A stretch of DNA of 64,000 nucleotides from Malonomonas sp945787335 (GCA_947259535.1 CAMYME010000015.1:1-64000), one strand, 5' to 3'; positions 1 through 9,740 are shown, counted from the first letter of the stretch. Made by a program: numbers and translations. Notes: a model not told the origin generated them from the letters alone.

Positions 1-5
1 GTTCG

Positions 6-25
6 TTCAGTGACGAATCACTGAA
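6..25. other. perfect 8-bp hairpin at window edge
   Basis: Arms TTCAGTGA and TCACTGAA enclose a CGAA tetraloop. The stop codon of the adjoining small minus-strand ORF lies inside it. It may be the terminator of that ORF, but the window ends before any T-run could be seen. Confidence 0.4.
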
Positions 26-125
26 GCCGCTGATTGACCATGATCATCGCAAAAGCCATGATCCCAATCAAAAACACAACCGGAATGATATGTACCAACA
101 GCGTGTGGCGAATCTTTTTCAGCAT
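18..125 (-). CDS. small single-helix membrane protein (35 aa), unknown
   Basis: The 35-residue product begins with a basic stretch (MLKKIRHTLL) followed by one hydrophobic helix (IIPVVFLIGIMAFAMIMV) and a short polar tail, so it is probably an inner-membrane micropeptide. I chose the internal ATG because AGGGA lies seven bases upstream; the longer reading from position 203 has no ribosome site. No family is recognised. A sigma-54-like element lies about 50 bases upstream. It could also be a chance ORF. Confidence 0.4.
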   Translation of the reverse strand: MLKKIRHTLLVHIIPVVFLIGIMAFAMIMVNQRLQ

Positions 126-174
126 AATGTTGTCCCTGGCGAAAAGAATCTGCCTGAATACACTCTTACTTGAT

Positions 175-189
175 GCATCAAGAATGCCA
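175..189 (-). promoter_or_regulatory. possible sigma-54 (-24/-12) promoter
   Basis: The minus strand reads TGGCATTCTTGATGC, which has GG and GC dinucleotides exactly ten bases apart as in TGGCAC-N5-TTGC. It would start transcription near 163, giving a leader of about 38 bases for the 35-residue ORF. The match is imperfect and rests on a short motif. Confidence 0.3.
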
Positions 190-314
190 GGGATAGTGTC
201 CAATATTTTCAGTAAGTTAAAGACAGAAACTCATTAGCCTGTGGCATTTGTCAAAAAGGCGACAGGTTGTTTGTTGCAAAAGCACAACGCACGTGAAGCT
301 CTTTGCATTAAACG

Positions 315-1075
315 TTAAAGGCGAAACTCGGACCAGATCGGGCAGTGGTCGGAAGGCTTCTCCATGCCGCGCAAGCCGTAGTCGATGCCGGTATTGATGC
401 AGCGCTCCATCAGCGGCGAGGTCGCCAGCACCAGGTCGATACGCAGGCCGCGCTTCGGCTCGGCCTCGAAGCCACGGGAGCGGTAGTCGAACCAGCTGAA
501 GCGGTCATCCACATCCGGGTTCAGGGCGCGGAAGCTGTCGAACAATCCCCAGTCCTTGACTTTATCCAGCCATTCCCGTTCTTCCGGCAGAAAGCTGCAC
601 TTGCCGGTCCGCAGCCAGCGTTTGGCGTTATCTTCCCCAATACCGATGTCGCTGTCCTGGGGCGAGACGTTCATATCACCGAGCACCACCAGCAGCTCGT
701 CGGGGTCGGCCTCGCTCGCCAGCCACTGCTGCAGGTTGGCGTAAAAGGCCCGCTTGTTGGGAAACTTCTCCGGGTGGGCGCGGTTCTCCCCTTGCGGGAA
801 GTAGCCGTTGACCACCCGCAGGCTGCGCCCGTCGGCCAGCGGGTAGCTGGTGATGAGCAGGCGCCGCTCGACAGGGTTGCGACGCCGTAGTGGGTCTTCT
901 GACCGTGGTGCACCACCTGATAGCCCATGCCGGTGATGGTCTCAAGGGGGAACTCGCTGTCGTGCACCTTGGTTTCCTGCAGGCCGATGATATCGGGCTG
1001 ATGTTGATCGATCAGCGCCTGCAACTGGTGAAAGCGGGCGCGCAGACCATTGACATTAAAGGATACGATCTTCAC
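315..1075 (-). pseudogene. xthA: exodeoxyribonuclease III (xthA), frameshifted by a short internal deletion
   Basis: Exonuclease III is the AP endonuclease and 3'-5' exonuclease of base-excision repair. The N-terminal part (GTG start at 1075 behind AGGAG) reads MKIVSFNVNGLRAR and QETKVHDSEFP and runs to HYGVATLS near 870. The rest (VNGYFPQGE, GDMNVSP, KCSFLPEEREWL, RIDLVLA, SDHCPIWSEF) continues in another frame to the stop at 315. Against E. coli XthA about 18 residues after HYGVA are missing, and the deletion is not a multiple of three. All catalytic positions (N7, E34, Y109, D151/N153, D229, H259 equivalents) survive on the two halves. The damage is therefore either very recent or an assembly gap. 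It lies downstream of recQ with 21 bases between them. Confidence 0.85.
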
Positions 1076-1096
1076 AAAGACTCCTGTTGCGGATGT

Positions 1097-2875
1097 TCAG
1101 CGGCAGAGGAAGCCGACGATTTCATCGATGAATTCAGCACCGTAGCGCTGCAGCTTGGTCTGCCCCACCCCGTTGACCTGCAGCAGGGCCTCTTCGTCGG
1201 TCGGCAGGGTCGCGGCCATCTCGGCCAGGCTGGCGTCGCCGAAGACCACATAGGGGGGCACGCCGTCGCGGTCGGCGATCTGCTTGCGCCGCGCGCGCAG
1301 CAGGTTGAACAGCTCCTGATCGTACTCCAGGCCGACAATCTTGCGTTCCGGCTTTTTTTTCTTCCCCGGCTTGACCCGCGGCCTGGTGATGGTCAGTTCG
1401 CATTCACCGCGCAGCAACGGCCTGGCCGCTTCGGTCAGCTTGAGGACCGAATAGTTGGCGATGTCCTGCTCCAGGTAACCGTGATGGATCAACTGCCGCA
1501 GCAGGTGGTTCCAGTGGTCCTGGCTCTGCTCCCGGCCGAGCCCGTAGGTGGAGAGCCGGTCGTGGCGCAGGTCGAGAATCCGCTGGGTCTTGGCGCCGCG
1601 CAGCACGTCGATGACGTGACCGATGCCGAAGCGCTGACCGACCCGGTAGACACAGGAGAGCGCCTTGCGGGCGTCCTCGGTGGCGTCATAACGCTCCGGA
1701 GGGTTCAGGCAGATGTCACAATTACCGCAATCTTCCGGCAAAGCTTCGCCGAAATAACCGAGCAGCGCGCGCCGGCGGCAGGTGCCCGATTCGGCAAAGC
1801 CGACCATGGCGTTGAGTTTATGGGCAATATCGCCATAACCGAACAGCAACAGCGCCTCGGCCGGCAGGCCGTCACGTCCGGCGCGGCCGGTCTCCTGATA
1901 GTAGCTCTCGATATTCTTCGGCAGGTCGTAGTGCACCACAAAGCGCACGTTCGGCTTGTCGATCCCCATGCCGAAGGCGACCGTGGCGACGACGATCTGC
2001 AGATCGTCGCGGAGGAAATCCTCCTGCACCTGTTTGCGCTCCGCAGCCGGCAACCCAGCATGATAAGCAGCGGCACGCAGGCCGTCCTGCTGTAAACGTG
2101 CGGCAACCTCCTCGACCCGTTTGCGGCTTAAACAGTAGATGATGCCGGCTTCATCGCTGCGGCTGTCGAGAAAGGCACAGAGCTGCTGATAGGGCTTGGC
2201 CTTGTCGATCACCGTGTAGCGGATGTTCGGCCGGTCGAAACCGGCCACCACCTGCCGCGCCTTGTGCAGCCCCAACCGCTGGAGGATATCCTGCCGGGTC
2301 TGCTTTTCCGCCGTGGCGGTCAGGGCAACCATCGGCACCGCCGGAAAGAGCACGCGCAGCTGCCCGAGCTGGACATACTCCGGCCGGAAGTCGTGCCCCC
2401 ACTGGGAGACGCAGTGCGCCTCGTCGATGGCAAACAGCGCCACCTCGAGGGACTCCAGCCGCTCCAGAAAACCATCGCTGAGCAGTCGCTCCGGGGCGAC
2501 GTAGAGCAGATCCAGCTCGCCGGCGTGCAGCTGAGCGAGCACCTGCCGGGCCTCGGCGGCGGCCAGGGATGAATTGTAACAGGCGGCGCGCACCCCGTTG
2601 GCTCGCAGGGCGTCGACCTGGTCCTTCATCAGAGAGATCAGCGGCGAGACGACGATCGCCACCCCGGAGCGATGCAGGGCGGGAATCTGATAGCAGAGCG
2701 ATTTGCCCCCGCCGGTCGGCATCAACACAAAAGCGTCTTCGCCGGCGATCAGTCCGTCAATGACCTCCCGCTGGTGATGGCGAAAGGAATGATAGCCGAA
2801 AACCCGCTGCAGGGTTTGCAGCAGCGGGTCGGGGCTAAGTGCTGGGGGGGCGGTTTGAGGCATGGGAATGGTCAC
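1097..2875 (-). CDS. recQ: ATP-dependent DNA helicase RecQ
   Basis: A 3'-5' superfamily-2 helicase for recombination and stalled-fork repair. The 592 residues show the full RecQ layout: Walker A TGGGKS (about 54-59), the DEAH box in AIDEAHCVSQWGHDFRPEY (about 150), the conserved helicase motifs VVHYDLPKNIESYYQETGRAGRDG, an RQC zinc site (a Cys followed by CGNCDIC) and a C-terminal HRDC domain (about 515-592). The listed start is GTG (TIPMPQT); an ATG four codons later is equally possible because neither has a clear ribosome site. It is followed closely by xthA on the same strand, which suggests a DNA-repair pair. Confidence 0.93.
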   Translation of the reverse strand: MTIPMPQTAPPALSPDPLLQTLQRVFGYHSFRHHQREVIDGLIAGEDAFVLMPTGGGKSLCYQIPALHRSGVAIVVSPLISLMKDQVDALRANGVRAACYNSSLAAAEARQVLAQLHAGELDLLYVAPERLLSDGFLERLESLEVALFAIDEAHCVSQWGHDFRPEYVQLGQLRVLFPAVPMVALTATAEKQTRQDILQRLGLHKARQVVAGFDRPNIRYTVIDKAKPYQQLCAFLDSRSDEAGIIYCLSRKRVEEVAARLQQDGLRAAAYHAGLPAAERKQVQEDFLRDDLQIVVATVAFGMGIDKPNVRFVVHYDLPKNIESYYQETGRAGRDGLPAEALLLFGYGDIAHKLNAMVGFAESGTCRRRALLGYFGEALPEDCGNCDICLNPPERYDATEDARKALSCVYRVGQRFGIGHVIDVLRGAKTQRILDLRHDRLSTYGLGREQSQDHWNHLLRQLIHHGYLEQDIANYSVLKLTEAARPLLRGECELTITRPRVKPGKKKKPERKIVGLEYDQELFNLLRARRKQIADRDGVPPYVVFGDASLAEMAATLPTDEEALLQVNGVGQTKLQRYGAEFIDEIVGFLCR

Positions 2876-2915
2876 TTATTAAGGTCTGAGGCATGGCTGC
2901 AGTGGATACAAGAGA

Positions 2916-4205
2916 TTACTGATCTTCCACGATCAGCTCGTCCGGGTCAATCCCGGTCGCGTCGATGGCGATGCGGCCATGGTCCTGGTAGATCCGCTTT
3001 GAGGTCAGCTGATTCAGGGCCCGCCACCAGCAACGGGAATAGTTCTGCAGATCGATATCCTGGTCGAGCAGGATCAGCAGCCGCGAACGTGACAGCGGGC
3101 TGTTTTTCCAGAGCTGGTCGAGCATGGCGCGGTTCTGCTGCAACGTCTGTCGCTCGACCTGGACCAGGGCGGCACCATGGAATATCGTCTCGAGCGGCAT
3201 CTGCAGATCGAGAATCTGCGGGTAATCGATCCGCAGCAGGGTCCGGATGAAGCAGAGGTTGGCCTTGGCCAGATTGACGTTCTCGCTCGGCGGCGGCCCG
3301 ACCACCGTCAGCGGCACAACCGCATCCTCACGACGGCGGACAGCGGTCACCTGCAGTAACGGACAGTCATTCCGAAGGACATAGCGTCCGCTGTGATTGC
3401 CGAACGGCCCCTCTGTACCCCGCGCCCCTGGAGCAATCTGCCCTTCAATGATCAGCTCGGCGTCAGCAGGAACCTGCAGCGGCTGACTGGCACAGGGACT
3501 CAGGCGCAGCTCGGCGCCGAACAATGCGCGGCAGAACCGGAACTCGTCACAGCCGCTCGGCAGGGGCGCGGCGGCGGCCCAGAGCAGCGCCGGGTCGGAA
3601 CCGCAGAACAGGCTGACCGGCAGCGAAGTGCCCAGCTGTTCTGCCGTTGCCAGATGCTGAGCGGCCCCGGAGCCGGGAGCAAAGTTGATCGCGATCTGGT
3701 TGTTATCCTGCAGCTGGGCGCGGTAGAGGCCAAGATTTACTGTCCCATCGAGCGGATTTTTGGTCACCGTCAGCGCCAGGGTCAGGTAGCGGCCGCGTTC
3801 TTTCGGCCAACTGCGCAGTGCGGGGAGCAGGTCCAGCGCGCTGGCCTGATAACTGCTGTCCGATTCAACCGATGGTCTTAGCGGTGCCCTGTCAACCAGC
3901 TGCAGCAGTCGTTCGGTTGCCGTTCCCGAGTCCTGGCCCAGCAGGTGGTCGAGCTGTTCCTCGAAGGCCGGAAATGAACCGCTCCGCAGCATGGCGGTCA
4001 TCCGCGCCTCAGAACCGAACAGGTTGGCCGCGACCTGTAACGGTGAATCGTCTACCTGCGCGAAGAACAGCGCCCGGCCGCCGTGCGGTTGACGAAACTC
4101 CTTGCGGCAACGCGCCGCCAGTTCCAGATCAGCGGAGACCGGCGCATCGATTCGATACAGCTGGTCAGCCGCGGCGAGCTGGTTGAGAAAATCACGCAGG
4201 TCCAT
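2916..4205 (-). CDS. UbiD-family decarboxylase, short form (429 aa)
   Basis: UbiD enzymes are prenylated-FMN-dependent (de)carboxylases, used in quinone synthesis and aromatic-acid metabolism. The family signature around EGPFGNHSGRYV (near residue 266) and the C-terminal ILLDQDIDLQNYSRCWWRALNQL segment are visible. The protein is shorter than typical UbiD (near 490 residues), and the usual acidic residue after GPFG is Asn here, so substrate and activity are uncertain. No UbiX flavin prenyltransferase is in the window. A role in futalosine-route menaquinone synthesis is possible but not shown. There is no clear ribosome site at the start. A second, longer UbiD homologue lies at 60735. Confidence 0.8.
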   Translation of the reverse strand: MDLRDFLNQLAAADQLYRIDAPVSADLELAARCRKEFRQPHGGRALFFAQVDDSPLQVAANLFGSEARMTAMLRSGSFPAFEEQLDHLLGQDSGTATERLLQLVDRAPLRPSVESDSSYQASALDLLPALRSWPKERGRYLTLALTVTKNPLDGTVNLGLYRAQLQDNNQIAINFAPGSGAAQHLATAEQLGTSLPVSLFCGSDPALLWAAAAPLPSGCDEFRFCRALFGAELRLSPCASQPLQVPADAELIIEGQIAPGARGTEGPFGNHSGRYVLRNDCPLLQVTAVRRREDAVVPLTVVGPPPSENVNLAKANLCFIRTLLRIDYPQILDLQMPLETIFHGAALVQVERQTLQQNRAMLDQLWKNSPLSRSRLLILLDQDIDLQNYSRCWWRALNQLTSKRIYQDHGRIAIDATGIDPDELIVEDQ

Positions 4206-4239
4206 ACCGGCAGTCTACCCGAACTTCATCGTCAAGGCA

Positions 4240-4275
4240 TAAAAAAAGCCCTCCGCGTCAAGCGAAGGGCTTTGT
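4240..4275 (-). terminator. intrinsic terminator after nuoN
   Basis: On the minus strand a stem of AGCCCTTCGC against GCGGAGGGCT (one mismatch) with a short loop is followed by seven T. It lies 20 bases beyond the nuoN stop, at the end of the nuo operon. Confidence 0.85.
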
Positions 4276-4293
4276 ATTTTCTGCGCAGGGCGC

Positions 4294-5754
4294 CTAGAAA
4301 CCGGTCAGTTTGGCCAATTCCATGAACGGTCCGGGCAGCACGCCCATCAGCAGCACGCCGGCGATAGCGATGACGATCGACACGGCGGTCGCCACATTGA
4401 TCGAAACCCAGGCGAAATCTTCCTGGGGATCCTTGAAGTACATGTAGACCATGACCCGCAGGTAGTAGTAGAGGGAAACGGCGGAGTTCAGGACACCGAG
4501 AACCGCCAGCCAGACGTAACCGGCTTCGATGGCTCCGGCGAAGATGTAGAACTTGCCGGTGAAACCTGCTGTCGGCGGCAGGCCCATCAGCGAGAAGAGG
4601 AAAATACACAGGGCGACTCCCATGAAGGGGCGCTTGTAGCCCATCCCGGCCAGACCGTCTAGGGTCAGGTTCTCTTCACCCTTCTTGCCGGCCAGCACCA
4701 GCACCGCGAAGGCGCCCATGTTCATGAAAGTGTAAACCAGCATATAGAAGGCGATCCCCGAAAGGCCGATCTGGTTCCAGGCCACCAGCCCGACCATGGC
4801 GTAACCGGCGTGGGAGATCGAGGAGTAAGCGAGCATCCGCTTGACATCTTTTTGCGACAGGGCGATGAAGTTACCGACGGTCATGGTCAGCACAGCCAGC
4901 ACCCAGAACAGCGTGGTGAGCTCCGACTGGATGCTTTCCAGGCCGATGATGGTGACGCGGATGAAGGCGGCGAACGCTGCGGCCTTGGGGCCGGCGCTCA
5001 TGAACGCGGTGATCGGAGTCGGCGCGCCCTGATAGACATCGGGGGTCCACATGTGGAACGGAGCCGCGGCGATCTTGAACAGGAAGCCGATCAGCAGCAG
5101 CGCCGCACCCGCGATCATCATCGGGTTCTCGGCAACCGCCGGCACGTTGCGAACGAACTCGGCAATCCCGGCCACTTTGGTGGTTCCGGTCACTCCGTAC
5201 AGCAACGCCACGCCGTAGAGCAGGAAGCCGGTCGAGAAGGCGCCGAGGAAGAAGTACTTCAGCCCGGCCTCGTTCGACTTGGTCTGGTCACGGAAAAACC
5301 CGGCCAGAATGTAGAGCGACACCGACAGCACTTCCAGGCCGAGGAAGATGGTCATCAGGTCGGTCCCCGATGCCATCCACATGGCGCCTGCGGTCGTGAA
5401 GAGAATCAGCGGGTAGTATTCGCTGACCGGGAAACCTTCCCGCTTCAGGTACGCATCCGACATCAGGATGGTCAGCGCGGCGGCGATGATGCAGGTGATA
5501 CTGAAGAAGGTGGCGAAGTTGTCGAGGACAACGCTGCCGGCGAAACCTGCCTGCGGGTTGTTCCAACCGTTGAGCGAAATCAGACCGGTGACAACCAGCG
5601 CGACAATGCTCAGCCAGGCCACATGGGTGGTTCTTCCACGTTTTGAGAAGACCGACACCATCAGCAGGATCAGACCAAAGCCACTGAGCACCAGTGACGG
5701 CATGATGGCCTGCAGGTTCACATTCTGCATGGCTTCTTGTGCCAAATTTTCCAT
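4294..5754 (-). CDS. nuoN: NADH-quinone oxidoreductase subunit N
   Basis: Antiporter-like membrane subunit of complex I and last gene of the operon. The 486 residues form about 14 helices. The conserved glutamate lies in GLEVLSVSLYILAGF, the channel lysine in FKIAAAPFHMWTPDVYQGAP, and a second conserved lysine in SAGPKAAAFAAF. The ATG follows AGGAGCTGTTCG. It is 41 bases downstream of nuoM and ends at a strong terminator. Confidence 0.97.
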   Translation of the reverse strand: MENLAQEAMQNVNLQAIMPSLVLSGFGLILLMVSVFSKRGRTTHVAWLSIVALVVTGLISLNGWNNPQAGFAGSVVLDNFATFFSITCIIAAALTILMSDAYLKREGFPVSEYYPLILFTTAGAMWMASGTDLMTIFLGLEVLSVSLYILAGFFRDQTKSNEAGLKYFFLGAFSTGFLLYGVALLYGVTGTTKVAGIAEFVRNVPAVAENPMMIAGAALLLIGFLFKIAAAPFHMWTPDVYQGAPTPITAFMSAGPKAAAFAAFIRVTIIGLESIQSELTTLFWVLAVLTMTVGNFIALSQKDVKRMLAYSSISHAGYAMVGLVAWNQIGLSGIAFYMLVYTFMNMGAFAVLVLAGKKGEENLTLDGLAGMGYKRPFMGVALCIFLFSLMGLPPTAGFTGKFYIFAGAIEAGYVWLAVLGVLNSAVSLYYYLRVMVYMYFKDPQEDFAWVSINVATAVSIVIAIAGVLLMGVLPGPFMELAKLTGF

Positions 5755-5795
5755 CGAACAGCTCCTCGGGAACCAGTTGTTGTTACGATCAGCAG

Positions 5796-7358
5796 TTACT
5801 TGGTTTCAATCAGCTTGGCAATCGCCGGTTGCGGGGCGTCAACCACCGCGACCTGCCGGCTTTCCATCTGCTTGAGCAGTTGCTCGATGGCCGGGTTCAT
5901 CTTCTCGAAGAAGGTGTTCGGGTAGAAACCGATCCAGAAGACGAACAGCAGCAGCGGCAGCATGACAACGACCTCGCGGGTCGAGAGATCTTTCAGGTTT
6001 TCATTCTTCGGGTTGGTGACCTTGCCCATCATCACCCGCTGGTACATCCAGAGCATGTAGACGGCGGCGAAGATGACCCCGGTGGTGGCGACCACCGCGT
6101 ACCAGCGCAGGCCGCTCTCAAACGCGCCCATCAGCGCCAGGAATTCGCCAACGAAGCCGTTGGTGCCGGGCAGGCCGATCGACGAGAAGGTGATGATCAG
6201 GAAGATCGTCGCGAAGACCGGCATCGATTTCGCCAGACCGCCGAACTCGGAGATCAGGCGGGTGTGACGCCGCTCGTAGATGAAGCCGACGATAAGGAAC
6301 AGCGCGCCGGTCGAGATCCCGTGGTTGATCATCTGGATCATGCCGCCGGCCATCCCCTGCATGTTCATGGCGAAGATGCCGAGCATGACGAAGCCGAGGT
6401 GGGCCACCGACGAGTAGGCAACCAGTTTCTTGACATCCTCCTGCATCATGGCGACCAGCGAGCCATAGATGATCCCGATCACCGACAGGGTCGCCAGGAA
6501 GGGGATGAAGGTCTGCAGCGCGTCGGGGAACAGCGGCATGGCGAAGCGGACGTAACCGTAGGTGCCCATCTTCAGCAGCACGGCGGCCAGGATGACCGAA
6601 CCCGCGGTCGGCGCCTCAGTGTGGGCGTCCGGTAACCAGGTGTGCAGCGGGAACATCGGCACCTTGATGGCAAAGCTGAAGCCGAAGGCGAGGAACAGCC
6701 AGAACTGCGCATCGTACGGGATGTTCAGCTTGTAGAACTCATCGATCCCGAAACCGCTCTCCATCGGCATGCCGGCCTGCAGGGCGAAGTAGTAGACGAA
6801 CAGGATCGCCACCAGCATCAGCAGAGAGCCGACCGCGGTGTAGATGAAGAACTTGACCGCCGCGTAGATACGGTTCTTGCCACCCCAGATGCCGATCAGG
6901 AAGTACATCGGGATCAGCATCAGTTCCCAGAAGATGTAGAAGAGGAACAGGTCAAGAGAGATGAACGCACCGAGCATGCCGGTTTCGAGCAGCAGCAGCA
7001 GCGCCATGAACCCCTTGGTGTTCTTGTCCACCGCTTTCCAGGTGGAGAGGACCGCGATCGGCATGATGAAGGTGGTCAGCATCACCAGCCAGAGGCTGAT
7101 ACCGTCGACACCGATGTTGTAGTTCATCTGAAAGAAGTCACCGATCTTGATCCACTCGGCGAATTCCTTGTAGTGCATGCCGCCGGAGGAGGCGAAGACG
7201 CTGTCGAACGCCAACGGCAGGCTGATGGCGAAGGTGATCAGGGTGACGACCAGGGTGAAGCCCTTCAACAGCGCATCGTTGTCCCGCGGAATGAAGAGGA
7301 CGAACAGCATCCCCAACACCGGGAAGAAGGTCATAATGCTTAGCAAGTTATCGGCCAT
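5796..7358 (-). CDS. nuoM: NADH-quinone oxidoreductase subunit M
   Basis: Proton-translocating Mrp-like membrane subunit of complex I, 520 residues. Conserved FWELMLIPMYFLIGIWGG carries the key glutamate, and IKVPMFPLHTWLPDAHTEAP carries the lysine and the PLHTWLPDAH signature of antiporter-type subunits. It starts at an ATG behind AAGGAG and sits between nuoL and nuoN as in the canonical order. Nothing unusual is seen. Confidence 0.97.
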   Translation of the reverse strand: MADNLLSIMTFFPVLGMLFVLFIPRDNDALLKGFTLVVTLITFAISLPLAFDSVFASSGGMHYKEFAEWIKIGDFFQMNYNIGVDGISLWLVMLTTFIMPIAVLSTWKAVDKNTKGFMALLLLLETGMLGAFISLDLFLFYIFWELMLIPMYFLIGIWGGKNRIYAAVKFFIYTAVGSLLMLVAILFVYYFALQAGMPMESGFGIDEFYKLNIPYDAQFWLFLAFGFSFAIKVPMFPLHTWLPDAHTEAPTAGSVILAAVLLKMGTYGYVRFAMPLFPDALQTFIPFLATLSVIGIIYGSLVAMMQEDVKKLVAYSSVAHLGFVMLGIFAMNMQGMAGGMIQMINHGISTGALFLIVGFIYERRHTRLISEFGGLAKSMPVFATIFLIITFSSIGLPGTNGFVGEFLALMGAFESGLRWYAVVATTGVIFAAVYMLWMYQRVMMGKVTNPKNENLKDLSTREVVVMLPLLLFVFWIGFYPNTFFEKMNPAIEQLLKQMESRQVAVVDAPQPAIAKLIETK

Positions 7359-7405
7359 GTGGATTCGCTCCTTGTAGCTCTATCTTTATATTCGCTGGAG
7401 TTCTG

Positions 7406-9370
7406 TTAACCGAAGACGTAGTAGCCGACGATCACGACTACGCCGACCACCATGGCCATTGCGTAGTTATGCAGGTAACCGGACTGGGTGTAACGCAAGC
7501 CCGCGCCGATCCCTTTAACCACCCAGGCGCAGCCGTTGACCACACCGTCGACAACCTTGACGTCAAAGCCGCGCCAGAGGAAGGTGCCGATCTTCTTGCA
7601 GGGATTGACGAACATGAAGTCGTAAAGCTCATCGACATACCACTTGTTGTAAACCGTCTTGTGCAGCCCGGCGAATGAGGTGGTGAACTTGGTGACCAAC
7701 TCGGGCTTCTTCAGGTACATATAGATGGCGATGCCGATACCGGCGAAGGCGATCAGGACCGAGATGGCCATCAGGGCATACTCTGTCGCATGGCTGCCGT
7801 GTGCCTCGATGGCGAACAGCTGCTGCGCATGACCGAAAACCGGTTCGAAGTAGTGATGGATATGATTCGAGCCGCCCAGCACCGCCGGGACACCGACATA
7901 ACCGCCGACTACGGCCAGGAACGCCAGGATAACCAGCGGCAGGGTAATGACCCAGGGCGACTCGGGGATATGGTCCTTGGCCCGGTCGTCAGTCTTCTGC
8001 TCGCCCCAGAAGGTCATAGCGACACAGCGGAACATATAGAAGGCGGTCATGCCGGCAGCGCAGGCGCCGATCAGCCAGAGCAGCCAGTGGCCGCGGGTCG
8101 AACCGAAGGACCACCAGAGGATCTCGTCTTTCGAGAAGAAACCTGAGAACAGCGGCACACCGGCGATGGCAATGGTCGAAATCAAGAAGGTCCAGTAGGT
8201 AATCGGCATCTTCTTGGCCAGACCACCCATATTACGCATGTCCTGCGGGTCGTCATGCAGGTGAGCGTGATGATAACCGTGATGCATGCCGTGAATAACC
8301 GAACCGGAGCCAAGGAACAGACAGGCCTTGAAGAAAGCGTGGGTCATCAGGTGGAAGATACCGGCGGTGAAGGCGCCAACGCCCATCGCCAGGAACATGT
8401 AACCGAGCTGGGAAACCGTCGAATACGCGAGCACGCGCTTGATGTCGTTCTGAGCAAAACCGATCGTGGCAGCGAAAATCGCCGTCGCTGCACCAACCAC
8501 CGCAACCGTCATCATGGTCGCCGGAGCCATGGCGAACAGCAGGTTCATCCGGCCGATCATGTAAACGCCGGCGGTGACCATGGTGGCCGCGTGGATCAGG
8601 GCGGAAACCGGAGTCGGACCTTCCATCGCGTCCGGCAGCCAGGTGTAGAGCGGAATCTGCGCCGATTTACCGCAGGCGCCGAGGAAGAACGCCAGAGTGA
8701 CAACCGTTATCAGCACCCCACCCGATTCCAGCAGGTGGGCGTTTTCGGTGATTTCGACGAAGTTGACGGTCCAGACCCCTTTGCTGCCCAGGGCCCAGAA
8801 CAGGGTCAGCAGGCCGCAGAGGAAACCGAAGTCGCCAATCCGGTTGACGACAAAGGCCTTCTTGGCGGCATCGCCGGCGCTCTTCTTTTCGAAGTAGTAA
8901 CCGATCAACAGGTAGGAGCAAAGGCCCACGCCTTCCCAGCCGACGAACATGACCAGGGCGTTATTCCCCAGCACCAGCATCAGCATCGAGAAGCAGAACA
9001 GGTTCAGGTAGCTGAAGAAGCGGTAATAACCTACTTCGCCGTGCATGTAACCGATCGAGTAGAGGTGGATCAGCGAACCGACGCCGGTGACCACCATGAT
9101 CATCAGCGCGGAGAGCGGATCAAGCAGGAAGCCCCAGTCGATCTGCAGGTTGCCGACACTCATCCAGGAAGCGATCACCGTCTGATGGGTCTTGATGTCG
9201 TCACCCAGCAACTGGAAGAAATACTTGGCGGAGACCAGGAAAGAACAGAAGATCGCTAAGGTCGCGATTCCCCCAATCACCTTCTCATTCTTGATCTTCT
9301 TACCGAGCAGGCCGTTGATAATCGACCCGACCAGCGGGAAGAACGGGATGAGCCACAGATTACTGTACAT
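7406..9370 (-). CDS. nuoL: NADH-quinone oxidoreductase subunit L
   Basis: Largest antiporter-like subunit of complex I, with the long lateral helix at its C-terminus. Conserved VGWEGVGLCSYLLIGYY carries the glutamate and GKSAQIPLYTWLPDAMEGP the channel signature. There is a His-rich loop (GMHHGYHHAHLHDD) near residue 350, common in NuoL. I take the ATG (MYSNLW) at 9370 because GGAG is seven bases upstream; the TTG one codon earlier is unlikely. About 654 residues, usual size. Confidence 0.97.
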   Translation of the reverse strand: MYSNLWLIPFFPLVGSIINGLLGKKIKNEKVIGGIATLAIFCSFLVSAKYFFQLLGDDIKTHQTVIASWMSVGNLQIDWGFLLDPLSALMIMVVTGVGSLIHLYSIGYMHGEVGYYRFFSYLNLFCFSMLMLVLGNNALVMFVGWEGVGLCSYLLIGYYFEKKSAGDAAKKAFVVNRIGDFGFLCGLLTLFWALGSKGVWTVNFVEITENAHLLESGGVLITVVTLAFFLGACGKSAQIPLYTWLPDAMEGPTPVSALIHAATMVTAGVYMIGRMNLLFAMAPATMMTVAVVGAATAIFAATIGFAQNDIKRVLAYSTVSQLGYMFLAMGVGAFTAGIFHLMTHAFFKACLFLGSGSVIHGMHHGYHHAHLHDDPQDMRNMGGLAKKMPITYWTFLISTIAIAGVPLFSGFFSKDEILWWSFGSTRGHWLLWLIGACAAGMTAFYMFRCVAMTFWGEQKTDDRAKDHIPESPWVITLPLVILAFLAVVGGYVGVPAVLGGSNHIHHYFEPVFGHAQQLFAIEAHGSHATEYALMAISVLIAFAGIGIAIYMYLKKPELVTKFTTSFAGLHKTVYNKWYVDELYDFMFVNPCKKIGTFLWRGFDVKVVDGVVNGCAWVVKGIGAGLRYTQSGYLHNYAMAMVVGVVVIVGYYVFG

Positions 9371-9412
9371 CAAACTCTCCTATTCGCTGAAATACCCATG
9401 AAGCGGATCACA

Positions 9413-9715
9413 TTACCACTTGAGCATATTGAAGTTGTCGACTTCGATCGATTCCTTGTTGCGGTAGAATGCGATCATCAGTGCCAGGCCGACAGCAGCT
9501 TCGGCCGCGGCAACCGTCATGACAAAGAAGACGAAGATCTGACCGTCCATGTTCCCGACGTGGCGAGACAGGGCGATGAAGGTCAGGTTGACCGAGTTGA
9601 GCATCACCTCAATGCACATGAAGATGACGATGGCATTCTTCCGGGTCAGCACGCCGAAGCAGCCGATAGAGAAGAGGATGGCGCTCAACAGCAGATAATG
9701 ATGTACGCTAATCAT
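9413..9715 (-). CDS. nuoK: NADH-quinone oxidoreductase subunit K
   Basis: Small three-helix subunit of complex I (100 residues, usual size). The conserved membrane glutamates are visible in MCIEVMLNSVNL and in the AAAEAAVGLALMIAFYR segment; in E. coli these take part in proton transfer. The ATG follows GGGAGATAGATC. nuoJ ends 25 bases upstream of it. Confidence 0.97.
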   Translation of the reverse strand: MISVHHYLLLSAILFSIGCFGVLTRKNAIVIFMCIEVMLNSVNLTFIALSRHVGNMDGQIFVFFVMTVAAAEAAVGLALMIAFYRNKESIEVDNFNMLKW

Positions 9716-9740
9716 GATCTATCTCCCAACCGTAACTCGG

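Noticed and set aside
815..1075. Programmed frameshift in xthA
   Set aside because: No slippery sequence is seen at the junction, and about 18 conserved residues are missing, which frameshifting cannot restore.
890..2095. Long plus-strand ORF opposite recQ (401 aa)
   Set aside because: Antisense shadow of recQ: composition is typical of GC-rich reverse reading, with no family and no ribosome site.
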